From NCBI GenBank assembly GCA_003452915.1, contig DMMZ01000045.1, positions 1 through 61,607 of the forward strand: 61,607 nt of DNA. Reading direction: 5' to 3'. The number at the start of each line of letters is the position of its first letter. The stretch's first letter is position 1. The notes below the pieces were generated by a model that did no database searches, was not told where the DNA came from, and saw only the letters and a list, made by a program, of their open reading frames with translations. The stretch comes from Clostridiales bacterium (GTDB lineage Bacteria > Bacillota > Clostridia > Oscillospirales > CAG-382). Below are positions 1-8,614 of this stretch, piece by piece. The translations under genes were made by a program, and so were the position numbers.

Positions 1-416
1 TGGCGGATGCCGACGTCGATGGTGCACATATAAAAACGCTACTGTTGACCTTTTTCTATCGTCACATGAAACCTCTTGTCGAAAACGGACACGTTTATGC
101 AGCATTACCTCCGCTTTTTAAGGTTCATAAAGGAAAGCAAGAGCGCTATGCCTTTTCCGAAGCAGAGCGTGATAAATATATCGAAGAGCTGGGCGGTAAT
201 GTAACTGTTGAGCGTTATAAAGGTCTTGGTGAAATGGACAAGGAGCAGCTTTGGGAGACAACCATGGATCCCGCAAGGCGTATATTAAAAAGAATTACGA
301 TAACAGATGCTTATGAAGCGGATGCGTTATTCTCAGTACTTATGGGCGACAAGGTCGAGCCGCGCCGTGAATTTATCGAAACAAACGCAAAATATGTAAC
401 AAATCTTGATTTCTAA
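1..416 (+). CDS. gyrB: DNA gyrase subunit B, C-terminal part (5' end outside window)
   Basis: The reading frame is open from base 3 to a TAA at 414-416, giving the last ~137 residues of a type IIA topoisomerase B subunit. It opens inside the TOPRIM domain with DADVDGAH, which holds the metal-binding Asp residues, and ends with the family's C-terminal block (RYKGLGEMD, then RREFIETNAKYV). GyrB forms the A2B2 gyrase that introduces negative supercoils using ATP. The gene immediately downstream is gyrA with a GyrA-box, which favours gyrB over parE. The ATG-like starts inside this stretch are not real starts because the gene begins before the window. Confidence 0.95.
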   Translation, partial: ADADVDGAHIKTLLLTFFYRHMKPLVENGHVYAALPPLFKVHKGKQERYAFSEAERDKYIEELGGNVTVERYKGLGEMDKEQLWETTMDPARRILKRITITDAYEADALFSVLMGDKVEPRREFIETNAKYVTNLDF

Positions 417-528
417 GAGGAAATTATTGATATAAGAAATTTAAAAACTATAACTGTTTGATCCAACGACAAACGGCGTAGTGATTAATTAACTCTTCTT
501 TATATTGTTGGGGAAATGGATTTAAAAA

Positions 529-3066
529 ATGGCTCACGAAAACGATTTTGACTATAGTTCTCATGAAGAACAAACAATACACAATGTTGGTATAGAAAAA
601 GAAATAAAAAGCTCATATCTGGAATACGCGATGGACGTTATTGTCGGGCGTGCACTTCCTGACGTAAGAGACGGTTTAAAACCCGTCCATCGTCGTATTC
701 TTTATGCTATGTATGAGGATAAGCTTACCTCGGACAAGCCTTTCCGAAAATCGGCAACAACCGTCGGTAACGTGCTTGGTCGTTATCATCCTCATGGTGA
801 TACTGCCGTTTACGACACTATGGTTCGTATGGCACAGCACTTTTCGCTCAGATATCCGCTTATAGACGGACACGGTAACTTCGGTAACATAGACGGAGAC
901 AGTGCGGCTGCATACCGTTATACCGAGGCTAGAATGGCAAAGCTATCAAACGAAATGTTGGTTGACATAGAGAAGAACGTTGTTGACTTTATGCCAAACT
1001 ACGATAATATGAGAAAAGAACCTAAGGTTTTACCTTCCAGGTTTCCGAACCTTTTGGTAAACGGTTCTATTGGTATCGCAGTTGGTATGGCAACAAATAT
1101 TCCACCACACAATCTTACCGAGGTTATAAACGCAACCACCTTCCTTATAGATAACCCCGATTGTTCGATACCCGAACTTATTCCTTTTATAAAAGGGCCT
1201 GATTTCCCAACTTTCGGTACTATTTATGGTACAGCCGGAATTTACGAAGCGTACATGACCGGCAGAGGAAAGGTCAGAGTAAGAGCAAAAGCGCATTTTG
1301 AAGAAAAACATGGCAAGACAAGTATTATAATAACCGAGCTTCCTTATCAGGTAAACCGTTCCTTACTATTGGACAATATGGTTTTACTTGTAAAAAACAA
1401 GCGTATAGAAGGTATCTCAGACATACGAAACGAATCCGGACGAAACGGAATGCGTATTGTTGTGGAGGTTAAAAAAGACGCAAACGTGCAGGTTGTTTTA
1501 AATCTGCTATATAAATACACACAGCTACAGGACACCTGTGCAATCAATATGCTCGCTCTTGTAAACGGAGAGCCAAAGACGCTCAATCTTAAAGAGATGT
1601 TGGTGCATTATATCGGTCATCAAAAGGATGTTATTACACGCCGTACAATTTTCGAACTTGAAAAAGCTGAAAGAGAAGCACATATTTACGAGGGCTTAAA
1701 AATTGCCATCGACAATATTGATGAGGTTATTCAGATAATCCGTTCCAGCTCAAACATCTGCGAAGCAAAAGAAAACCTTATTGCAAGGTTTGGTTTTACC
1801 GAGATACAGGCACAGGCAATTGTCGAGATGACCTTGGGCAGACTTTCTGGCTTGGAGCGTAAGAAGATTGAGGACAGGCTTATCTCGCTGTATGCATTAA
1901 TTGAGGAACTTAAAGGAATCCTTGCCGATAAAGATAAAATTACGGCAATTATCAAAGAAGATCTTAACGACATTAAAAACCGTTACGGTGACGAACGCCG
2001 AACCGATATTGTTGAAGTTGAAAACGAAATTCTTATGGAAGACCTTATAGAGCGTGAGAACAGTGTTATTACTGTAACCCATGCCGGTTATATAAAGCGT
2101 TTACCCTCTGAGACTTATTCGGCACAACGAAGGGGTGGCAAGGGCATTACTGCAATGTCTACAAAGGAAGAAGATTTTGTTAAGGACGTTATAATATCTC
2201 ATAGTCACGATTTTTTACTTATGTTTTCAAATTTGGGCAAAATGTATATAAAGAAGTGTTACGAGATACCCGAGAGCGGAAGAACAGCAAAGGGAATAAA
2301 CCTTGTAAACGTTCTGTCGCTTGACGAGGGAGAAAAAATTACCGCAATTATCCCTGTGACCGAGTTTACAGAGGACGAAAACCTTGTTTTGCTTACGAAA
2401 TTCGGAGTTATAAAGCGGGTTTCGCTTATGGATTACAAGACACGCCGAACAGCAGGTCTTTATGCCGTTACGCTTGACGAGGGTGACGAGTTGCTTTATG
2501 TAATGAAAACTACAGGCAATGAACAGATTATTGCCGCTACCAGAAAAGGTCTGTCAATCCGTTTTGATGAGCAGGATGTTCGTGTAATGGGCAGACAGGC
2601 AAGAGGTGTTCGTGCTATGCGTCTTGCAGCCAGTGACTATATAGTCGGTAGCGCGATTATTCCAAAAGATTATGTTGACTCAGATATCAAAGTTATTACA
2701 ATTACCGAGGGCGGTTATGGAAAACGCTGTGATATAGACGAATATACCCTTCAAAACAGAGGTGGCAAGGGAATAATTTGTCACAGATTAAGCGAAAAAA
2801 CAGGTAGCCTTGCCGGTATCGCAATTGTTGAGCCGACTGATGAAATAATGTTAATTACCGACAGCGGAATAATTATCAGAACAAAGGTTGATGAGATACC
2901 GATTTATGGTAGAAGCGCAGGCGGTGTAATTGTAATGCGCCTGGGTGAGGATGCTTCAATAGTTGGCTTTGCCAGCGTAAAAATTGAAGAAACAGCTTCT
3001 GATGAATTAGAAACCGAAGACAGCGAAGAAATTACGGATGTGGATAACATATCGGAAGAAATATAG
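529..3066 (+). CDS. gyrA: DNA gyrase subunit A
   Basis: This 845-residue protein is the breakage-reunion subunit of gyrase. The winged-helix domain carries HPHGD at about residues 88-92 and the catalytic Tyr at residue 131 (in AYRYTEARM). The C-terminal beta-pinwheel carries QRRGGKG near residue 532, a GyrA-box, which marks gyrase rather than topoisomerase IV. The residue matching E. coli Ser83 is Thr (T92) and the Asp87 equivalent is kept (D96). The tail is acidic (EETASDELETEDSEE), as in many Firmicutes. It starts at ATG 529, 112 bp after gyrB, and is probably co-transcribed with it. Confidence 0.98.
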   Translation: MAHENDFDYSSHEEQTIHNVGIEKEIKSSYLEYAMDVIVGRALPDVRDGLKPVHRRILYAMYEDKLTSDKPFRKSATTVGNVLGRYHPHGDTAVYDTMVRMAQHFSLRYPLIDGHGNFGNIDGDSAAAYRYTEARMAKLSNEMLVDIEKNVVDFMPNYDNMRKEPKVLPSRFPNLLVNGSIGIAVGMATNIPPHNLTEVINATTFLIDNPDCSIPELIPFIKGPDFPTFGTIYGTAGIYEAYMTGRGKVRVRAKAHFEEKHGKTSIIITELPYQVNRSLLLDNMVLLVKNKRIEGISDIRNESGRNGMRIVVEVKKDANVQVVLNLLYKYTQLQDTCAINMLALVNGEPKTLNLKEMLVHYIGHQKDVITRRTIFELEKAEREAHIYEGLKIAIDNIDEVIQIIRSSSNICEAKENLIARFGFTEIQAQAIVEMTLGRLSGLERKKIEDRLISLYALIEELKGILADKDKITAIIKEDLNDIKNRYGDERRTDIVEVENEILMEDLIERENSVITVTHAGYIKRLPSETYSAQRRGGKGITAMSTKEEDFVKDVIISHSHDFLLMFSNLGKMYIKKCYEIPESGRTAKGINLVNVLSLDEGEKITAIIPVTEFTEDENLVLLTKFGVIKRVSLMDYKTRRTAGLYAVTLDEGDELLYVMKTTGNEQIIAATRKGLSIRFDEQDVRVMGRQARGVRAMRLAASDYIVGSAIIPKDYVDSDIKVITITEGGYGKRCDIDEYTLQNRGGKGIICHRLSEKTGSLAGIAIVEPTDEIMLITDSGIIIRTKVDEIPIYGRSAGGVIVMRLGEDASIVGFASVKIEETASDELETEDSEEITDVDNISEEI

Positions 3067-3113
3067 AAAAAATAATAAAAATAGCGATTGGCACAAGAGA
3101 GGGTTATAACGGT

Positions 3114-3653
3114 ATGGCAATAAAAACCTTTATTCTGGAGAACTACCCGGAAAAAGAAAAGCGGCACGCCGCAGTAGAGAAAGCAATAAAAGAGTATCTT
3201 GAAAACGATAAAGTCGAGGTTCTATATACAAGTAAGGGAAAACCTTATATAAAGGGTACTTCGACCGAAAAGTTTATCTCGGTCACAACGACAGGTACTA
3301 TTATGCTGTGTATTTTTTCGGATATGCCGGTCGGCATTGACGGTGAGCATCTCGGCCGCTTCGGTCCTGAAAACAAGACTGATTACACAGCTTTATCGGA
3401 ACGCTTTTTCTCTGAGGAAGAGGCAGAATATGTACGGGATGGTGACGGTGATCCAATGCGTTTTGTGCGTATCTGGGTTCGCAAGGAAGCGTATGTAAAG
3501 CTGACAGGTAAAGGACTTGCCGATTTTCCTAACTTTTCTGTTACAGACGGCGAGAGGTTTTTTGCCAAGGTCAACGGTGTCCCTATAAAGAAGTTTAATA
3601 TAAATTTTCCTGGTAATGTAGATTATTTGTTCGCTATTGCAGGGGCGGAATAA
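3114..3653 (+). CDS. 4'-phosphopantetheinyl transferase, Sfp type
   Basis: The 179-residue protein has the Sfp/AcpT superfamily signature: PVGIDGEH at about residue 62 (the metal-binding Asp and Glu) and WVRKEAYVKLTGKGL at about residue 121 (the WxxKEAxxK motif). The family transfers phosphopantetheine from CoA to a Ser of a carrier protein. The ATG at 3114 follows a weak GAGGG site. The same frame stays open upstream into the end of gyrA and encodes IIKIAIG, which resembles the first beta-strand of the family, so the true start may be a non-ATG codon near 3072-3081. It lies 47 bp behind gyrA; the carrier protein it serves is not in the window. Confidence 0.85.
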   Translation: MAIKTFILENYPEKEKRHAAVEKAIKEYLENDKVEVLYTSKGKPYIKGTSTEKFISVTTTGTIMLCIFSDMPVGIDGEHLGRFGPENKTDYTALSERFFSEEEAEYVRDGDGDPMRFVRIWVRKEAYVKLTGKGLADFPNFSVTDGERFFAKVNGVPIKKFNINFPGNVDYLFAIAGAE

Positions 3654-3678
3654 ATACTACCGCAGAGCAGTAGTCTAT

Positions 3679-3703
3679 GGAGAATTATCAAAGATAATTC
3701 TCC
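3679..3703. repeat. Perfect 11-bp inverted repeat with 3-nt loop
   Basis: GGAGAATTATC and its exact reverse complement are separated by AAA. No T-tract follows on the plus strand, so it is a poor intrinsic terminator. It lies in the gap between the phosphopantetheinyl transferase and a lipoprotein, 38 bp before a second palindrome, and may be an interspersed palindromic repeat or a transcript-end hairpin. Confidence 0.6.
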
Positions 3704-3740
3704 GCTATCAATTAGTTGTAAAATTAAATATTAAAATGTA

Positions 3741-3760
3741 GGGGCGAACTGTGTTCGCCC
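3741..3760. repeat. GGGCGAAC palindromic repeat (copy 1)
   Basis: GGGCGAAC and GTTCGCCC flank a TGT loop. A near-identical sequence in the opposite orientation lies at 30329-30349. It is followed by TTTCC, so it could also act as a weak terminator. Two near-identical copies in unrelated gaps point to a small dispersed palindromic repeat family. Confidence 0.6.
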
Positions 3761-3876
3761 TTTCCAATTAGACAATGACATATTTCTAATAAAAATATTT
3801 TTTATGATGAAACTTTTTGTATTTTTTCCGCCACTATTAAAGTATATATAAGAGAAACAACTGGGAGATTTTATTC

Positions 3877-5196
3877 ATGAAAAAAACAGTAACTGCCGCA
3901 CTTGCTATATTAACTTTGAGCACACTTGCTTCATGTAATCGTGGTGAAAATAATGAGTCTACGGAGTGTTTTTTAGAAAACGATTCCGTAATTTCTGATG
4001 TAATATCTGTGGAATCGAATGAACTTTCTGAAACAAGCGAAATAAGTTATACAGAGACAGGAGAAAGCAAAGATGATACATCGTCAGACGATTCCTACGA
4101 CTTTGTCAATAAACCATTTAAAAACAAAGATGGAATAATTGATTTGTCAGAATATGCACCTTTCGGAGATGTCATAGAAAATGAGGAGTTAAGACAGGAA
4201 CTGATTCCGGTGGTGAAAAAAATATTTGAAGCAAAGGAAGTATTTTCAGGATTAACAAGAAAAATTGATTTTGACAATCCTATAATAATAGACGGATATC
4301 TGTATTTTTTTCCATTATTACCTGAAATAGCTACGACGAAAGATGAACTATTTTCATATGTAAAAAGAAATATTTCGGATAATTATATCTACTCGTTTGG
4401 AAATTCGTTAGAGGAAATAATGTTTGGTGATGAAGAATTTCCTTCGTATAAAATATTTGACGATAAGATATACATGAGTGGAAACAATGACTATATGTGT
4501 TTTATTAATTTCGAATCATTAATGTTTAAATCCATTGAAAAAGACAGAATTAAAGTCAAGATGGTTTGTGCAGTTGATCCGGAGGATCATAAATTAATAA
4601 ATATGACACTTATTAAATCAGATGCATATGGCTGGAGACTAGAAGAAGAATCTTATGAACCTTATAATCCTGAGAATATATATTTTAACTATCTTCTAAT
4701 CGAAAACGCCGACAAAATCAACTTGATTTTAAAGGGCTCAAGAGCGGTTCTCGAAAACGGCGAGAAGGTCATTGTTGAACATAAAGGAATCAAATACGAG
4801 AAAATAGAAAAGTTTATGTCAATATATGAAATGACGAAATATTTTCAGGAAATAATGACAGAAGAAGCAGCTAAGCTCTATATTCAAAAATTTATATACG
4901 TTTATTACGAAAAAGGCGGATGCCTTTATCGTCAGATCGGTGCAGTAAAAGGTAAAATGTATGATTATGTGGAAAATTCATTCAGCGGTTATATAGATTT
5001 TTATGAGGGCAAGGTATACGGTAGTTGTAAATACAAGGATGATAAAGGGGTTATACACGACCAAGAATTATTTTTCTCTGTAGATTTCAAAAACGACGAC
5101 GTTTTTATGCTTAAATTAACCTCTCTAAAAATGCATGGCTTGTCGGTTCAGTGGGAGATTAAAAAAGCGGAATGCCAGGTTTATCATTCCCTATAA
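3877..5196 (+). CDS. Putative lipoprotein of unknown function
   Basis: The 439-residue product begins with a lipoprotein signal peptide (MKKTVTAALA, then LSTLASC, Cys ~20) followed by a Ser/Glu/Asp-rich linker to about residue 75. The remaining ~360 residues are a soluble exported domain with many aromatic and acidic residues. I do not recognise a family or catalytic motif. GGGAG precedes the ATG with good spacing. The gene stands alone, with palindromes on both sides, and faces the convergent nucleotidyltransferase gene. It is likely anchored to the outer face of the membrane. Confidence 0.75.
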   Translation: MKKTVTAALAILTLSTLASCNRGENNESTECFLENDSVISDVISVESNELSETSEISYTETGESKDDTSSDDSYDFVNKPFKNKDGIIDLSEYAPFGDVIENEELRQELIPVVKKIFEAKEVFSGLTRKIDFDNPIIIDGYLYFFPLLPEIATTKDELFSYVKRNISDNYIYSFGNSLEEIMFGDEEFPSYKIFDDKIYMSGNNDYMCFINFESLMFKSIEKDRIKVKMVCAVDPEDHKLINMTLIKSDAYGWRLEEESYEPYNPENIYFNYLLIENADKINLILKGSRAVLENGEKVIVEHKGIKYEKIEKFMSIYEMTKYFQEIMTEEAAKLYIQKFIYVYYEKGGCLYRQIGAVKGKMYDYVENSFSGYIDFYEGKVYGSCKYKDDKGVIHDQELFFSVDFKNDDVFMLKLTSLKMHGLSVQWEIKKAECQVYHSL

Positions 5197-5200
5197 ATTA

Positions 5201-5220
5201 GGCAGGCTTGGCAGCCTGCC
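5201..5220. terminator. Hairpin between convergent genes
   Basis: GGCAGGCT and AGCCTGCC form a perfect 8-bp stem with a 4-nt loop in the 30-bp gap between two convergent stop codons. There is only a weak T-rich trailer on either side. Position suggests a shared terminator, but it could be a repeat. Confidence 0.45.
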
Positions 5221-5226
5221 CGTATA

Positions 5227-7422
5227 TTATTTCTTACCTTTTATTTTCATTTCCGCAAAATCACACAAATCATCGGCAAACTCAGCGCTTACAGCCTCGG
5301 CATAAACTCTGAAGCTACCGTTGGCTCGTGGAAAAACAGCTATACTACCTTTGTCATTACGAAGTCTGACACCGCGTGAACAGTCATCGCATTCTTCAGC
5401 AAGTATACCTATCATGTCTGCTTTGTCCTCCTCGTCGATATCTATATCTATGCTGCGAAGAAAAAATTGCGGAAGAGTCTGTAATGCTTCATCAAGTGTA
5501 ATTCCGTTAATATGAAGATATTTACACACTAACAAAGAAAGCAGCACGCTGTCATTGTAAAAATGTGTGTCAAATGCGTTTTTTCGTTCCTCGCTGTCGT
5601 TATCGTTATAAAAATGTGTTATAAAACCTAGATTATTAAGGTATTGTTCAATAATCTCGGGAGTATATTGAGGAAGATACAATTCTTTTTTGTCGCCGCT
5701 CTGCACCGCTAAGGCGAAGAGTTGCCAGAAAGATAATTCGTTACCGTCAGCAGTTTGTGCGCATACACTTCCGTCGTCGTTAAAAATAAAAGTGTCCTTA
5801 CCAGATATTTCGCCTTCTTCTTTTAACAAGTCTGTTTCTGCATTCAATTCCTTGGGGTTTGAGAAAAAGAAATTCGCCTGTTTGCTCTTTCCTTTAGACA
5901 AAACTTCAGTTCTACCAAGCTGACCGACCTGCTGTTGTAAATAATGACAATAAAGAAACTTTACTCTGTTCTCACCAACAAGCACCTCAGGTTCGGGAAT
6001 GGTCTTTGGAGGTGGAAGTTTCTCTCTCATTGCACTTTCTGCTTTTCGTTGTTTATCACGAGAGAGCGGAAGTCCGTTTTTTTCCAACAAAGAAATACTG
6101 ACAGATTTTATCCCTTTATCAGCCTTATGAAAACTCACATAAACGCAGGCATCCAAATTGTATTCGTGTGAAGCAAACATAGCTAGTTCGGGGAATCCTT
6201 CTTCAAGCTCAAGTATATAACCGCCATTGCTACGAACACCAACTTTAATTATGTCTGCAAGTAAATCACCGTTTTCACTTCCGTCACTCATAACGCCGAT
6301 TCGTGCAGGCTTTCCAAGTGAAGTCAAGCCCTGTCCGAGTTTAAAACATAGTTCGCCGTCAATATCGCTCCCGTACATACCGCTTATACCTTCGTCACCA
6401 AACAAATGTCGTGCAGCAGAACTAAAAAAGACATTACCCATTATTCTCGCACCTCGTCCAATCTTAATTTTATCAGCGATTTTTACGCCCTTTGAAAGAA
6501 CAGCGTTATCGCCTATAACACATTCTGCACCAATAACGCAGCCCTCAGGGATAATACAACCATCACCTATTATAACGTCATCACAGATTATACTGCCTTT
6601 TACATCGCTTTCACCTATATAAATACGGTTGAAGAAAATGCTGTTATTTACTTTTGCATTCTCTCTTATACAACAATCCTTGCCAAAAATATTTTTACCG
6701 CCAGAAAAACTCATATTACAATTATAAAAATCACTAAAGCTGCCAATATCACACCAAAAATCATTTGCTTCCTCTCCATAAAGAGGAACATTTTTTTGCA
6801 GTAAAAGCGGAAACAAATCACGTCCGAAATCAAAAAACCTTCTTTCGGGAATGAGTTGAATAATGCTTTTGTTTAAAATATATATACCTGTATTAATCAA
6901 GTTTGAGAGTGTATCAGCCCAGGATGGTTTCTCCAAAAAGCATTTGATCCTGTTGGTTTTACTGTCTGTCAGGACTGTTCCGAACTCCTGCGGCTTTTTC
7001 GTCCTTGTCAACAGAATTGTTGCTTCTCGTTTTTCCGATATATGCTTGTCAAGATGCTTTTTTAAGTCGAAATCACAAACAGCGTCACCTGATACAATTA
7101 AGATAGTGTCATCTAAGTTGTCAATTAAAGCTCGTACTGCACCTGCGGAGCCCTTTGGTTCGGTTTCTTTAAAAAAGGATAAATTTATTTTTTCATGCTT
7201 AACTGCTTCTATCTGTTCGGGCAGATACATTGTGGTTACCGCAGCATTTGAAAAACCGTTTTTAACCAAAAGATCAAGTATACGTTCAAAAGTACTGCGG
7301 CCGTACACGGGGAGCATTGGTTTTGGTATGTTGTTAGTCATCGGCGCAAGTCTGCTTCCAAAACCGCCGGCCATTACGACTGCGTTAAATATATTTACCG
7401 ACTTGTTACTGTTAAGGGTCAT
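5227..7422 (-). CDS. Sugar-phosphate nucleotidyltransferase fused to a degenerate phosphomannomutase-like domain
   Basis: The 731-residue protein has three parts. Residues ~10-240 are a nucleotidyltransferase with the intact NTP-binding loop AGGFGSRLAPMT and the sugar-1-phosphate site IPKPMLPV. Residues ~245-340 are left-handed beta-helix hexapeptide repeats. Residues ~345-731 follow the phosphohexomutase layout (MSDGSENG for domain 1, FASHEYN at the phospho-Ser loop, a domain 3 loop, and FPRANGSFRVYAEA in domain 4). The mutase active site is eroded: the TASHNP-like loop reads FASHEYN and the DGDGDR loop reads NDDGSVC. The family makes NDP-sugars for cell-surface glycans. The minus-strand ATG has a TGAGG site. 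The mutase half is probably regulatory or structural. Confidence 0.85.
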   Translation of the reverse strand: MTLNSNKSVNIFNAVVMAGGFGSRLAPMTNNIPKPMLPVYGRSTFERILDLLVKNGFSNAAVTTMYLPEQIEAVKHEKINLSFFKETEPKGSAGAVRALIDNLDDTILIVSGDAVCDFDLKKHLDKHISEKREATILLTRTKKPQEFGTVLTDSKTNRIKCFLEKPSWADTLSNLINTGIYILNKSIIQLIPERRFFDFGRDLFPLLLQKNVPLYGEEANDFWCDIGSFSDFYNCNMSFSGGKNIFGKDCCIRENAKVNNSIFFNRIYIGESDVKGSIICDDVIIGDGCIIPEGCVIGAECVIGDNAVLSKGVKIADKIKIGRGARIMGNVFFSSAARHLFGDEGISGMYGSDIDGELCFKLGQGLTSLGKPARIGVMSDGSENGDLLADIIKVGVRSNGGYILELEEGFPELAMFASHEYNLDACVYVSFHKADKGIKSVSISLLEKNGLPLSRDKQRKAESAMREKLPPPKTIPEPEVLVGENRVKFLYCHYLQQQVGQLGRTEVLSKGKSKQANFFFSNPKELNAETDLLKEEGEISGKDTFIFNDDGSVCAQTADGNELSFWQLFALAVQSGDKKELYLPQYTPEIIEQYLNNLGFITHFYNDNDSEERKNAFDTHFYNDSVLLSLLVCKYLHINGITLDEALQTLPQFFLRSIDIDIDEEDKADMIGILAEECDDCSRGVRLRNDKGSIAVFPRANGSFRVYAEAVSAEFADDLCDFAEMKIKGKK

Positions 7423-7490
7423 TGATTAACCTCATTATTAAGAGTATACATATATTTTTGGCTTCAAATCGAAAAATATTCCGCTTGAAG

Positions 7491-7519
7491 TTGACAAAAA
7501 GTAAAAAAAAGGCTATATT
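7491..7519 (+). promoter_or_regulatory. Sigma-A type promoter for ribF
   Basis: TTGACA at 7491-7496 and TATATT at 7514-7519 are separated by exactly 17 bp. The predicted start lies about 140 nt upstream of the ribF start codon, leaving a long structured leader. Confidence 0.75.
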
Positions 7520-7522
7520 AAT

Positions 7523-7622
7523 ACTAACCCTTCATTAAAAACGCGATAAAAAATCTACACAAAAACCCATACATCAAAGGTTTTTGCTCGATTTTTTATA
7601 GTTTTTATAATCGGGTATTAGT
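7523..7622 (+). promoter_or_regulatory. Long imperfect hairpin in the ribF leader
   Basis: Three nested helices can form. ACTAACCC (7523-7530) pairs with GGGTATTAGT (7613-7622, 2-nt bulge). GATAAAAAATC (7545-7555) pairs with GATTTTTTATA (7590-7600). CAAAAACC (7560-7567) pairs with GGTTTTTG (7579-7586). The conserved bases of the FMN riboswitch are not present. The innermost stem is followed by a T-run and could act as a terminator. Function is unknown. Confidence 0.45.
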
Positions 7623-7664
7623 TTAAACAGATAAATATCCGCAAGGAAGAGGAAAAGCAAAGAT

Positions 7665-8585
7665 ATGAACATTTTTACCGATAATGACCTGCCTATACCA
7701 AATAAAACAATTGTATCTATAGGCAATTTTGACGGAGTTCATATAGGACATCAACTGCTTATTAAAACCTTGGCATCGATTTCCGCAAAAAAGCAGTTTC
7801 AGGGTATTGTATTTACTTTTGCCGAAAATCCAAAAAATATTCTTACCGGCGGAGTAGTTAAATATCTTACCGGAACAGAAGATAAAATGCGTTTTTTAAA
7901 CGAATACGGTGCTGAAAATATTTATTTTGCAGATTTTGAAGCTTTATGCGGAGTTTCGCCGAAAGAATTCACCGAGAACGTTCTGATCAAAGGGTTTAAC
8001 GCAGATACCGTTGTTTGTGGCTTTGATTTTCGCTTTGGAAAAGGCCGAAGCGGCAGCGCAGAAAGTTTGAAGGAAATGCTTTCTGCTTATGGAATTGATT
8101 GCATAATAGTCCCTGCGGTTTACTTTGAGGGAAGACCTGTAAGCTCTACCGAAATAAGAATGCTTATCGGGGAGGGTAATGCGGAGCTTACAGAGCAATT
8201 ACTTGGCAGACCCTATTGTTTTACTCTTCCGGTTGTTTACGGCAGGCAGATTGGTAGATCACTTGGGTTCCCGACTATAAATCAGGTGTTCCCGGAATAT
8301 AGAGTAATACCCCAATACGGTGTATATGCGGTGCTGTGTGAGGCAAACGGTAAGGAATACAAGGGAATTGCTAACATAGGAATACGTCCGACAGTTTCCA
8401 AGGCGGGGGATGGTCCTGTCTGCGAGACACATCTCTTTGGATTTAACGGTAATCTTTATGACCAGACAGTAAGAGTAAAATTAAAAAAGAAACTAAGAAA
8501 CGAAATTAAGTTTTCTTCTCTCGAAGAATTGAAAACACAGATACAAAAAGATATTGTTTCTGCAGAAAGTTATTTTATAAATTAA
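7665..8585 (+). CDS. ribF: Bifunctional riboflavin kinase / FMN adenylyltransferase
   Basis: The 306-residue protein makes FMN from riboflavin and then FAD from FMN. The N-terminal adenylyltransferase domain has the nucleotidyl-transfer signature GNFDGVHIGH at about residue 22. The C-terminal kinase domain has GRSLGFPTIN near residue 200 and GIANIGIRPT, both typical of RibF. Length is normal for the family. It starts at ATG 7665 behind a GGAAGAGGAA site and has its own promoter and leader. The DacF-like gene follows after 29 bp and may be co-transcribed. Confidence 0.96.
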   Translation: MNIFTDNDLPIPNKTIVSIGNFDGVHIGHQLLIKTLASISAKKQFQGIVFTFAENPKNILTGGVVKYLTGTEDKMRFLNEYGAENIYFADFEALCGVSPKEFTENVLIKGFNADTVVCGFDFRFGKGRSGSAESLKEMLSAYGIDCIIVPAVYFEGRPVSSTEIRMLIGEGNAELTEQLLGRPYCFTLPVVYGRQIGRSLGFPTINQVFPEYRVIPQYGVYAVLCEANGKEYKGIANIGIRPTVSKAGDGPVCETHLFGFNGNLYDQTVRVKLKKKLRNEIKFSSLEELKTQIQKDIVSAESYFIN

Positions 8586-8614
8586 CATAATAATTTTTCG
8601 GGGAGGAGTAAAGT

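Noticed and set aside
6227..7429. Long plus-strand ORFs opposite the nucleotidyltransferase fusion.
   Set aside because: They are antisense shadows without ribosome sites; the minus-strand protein has clear motifs.
7520..7660. FMN riboswitch upstream of ribF.
   Set aside because: The conserved FMN aptamer segments are absent although the leader is structured.
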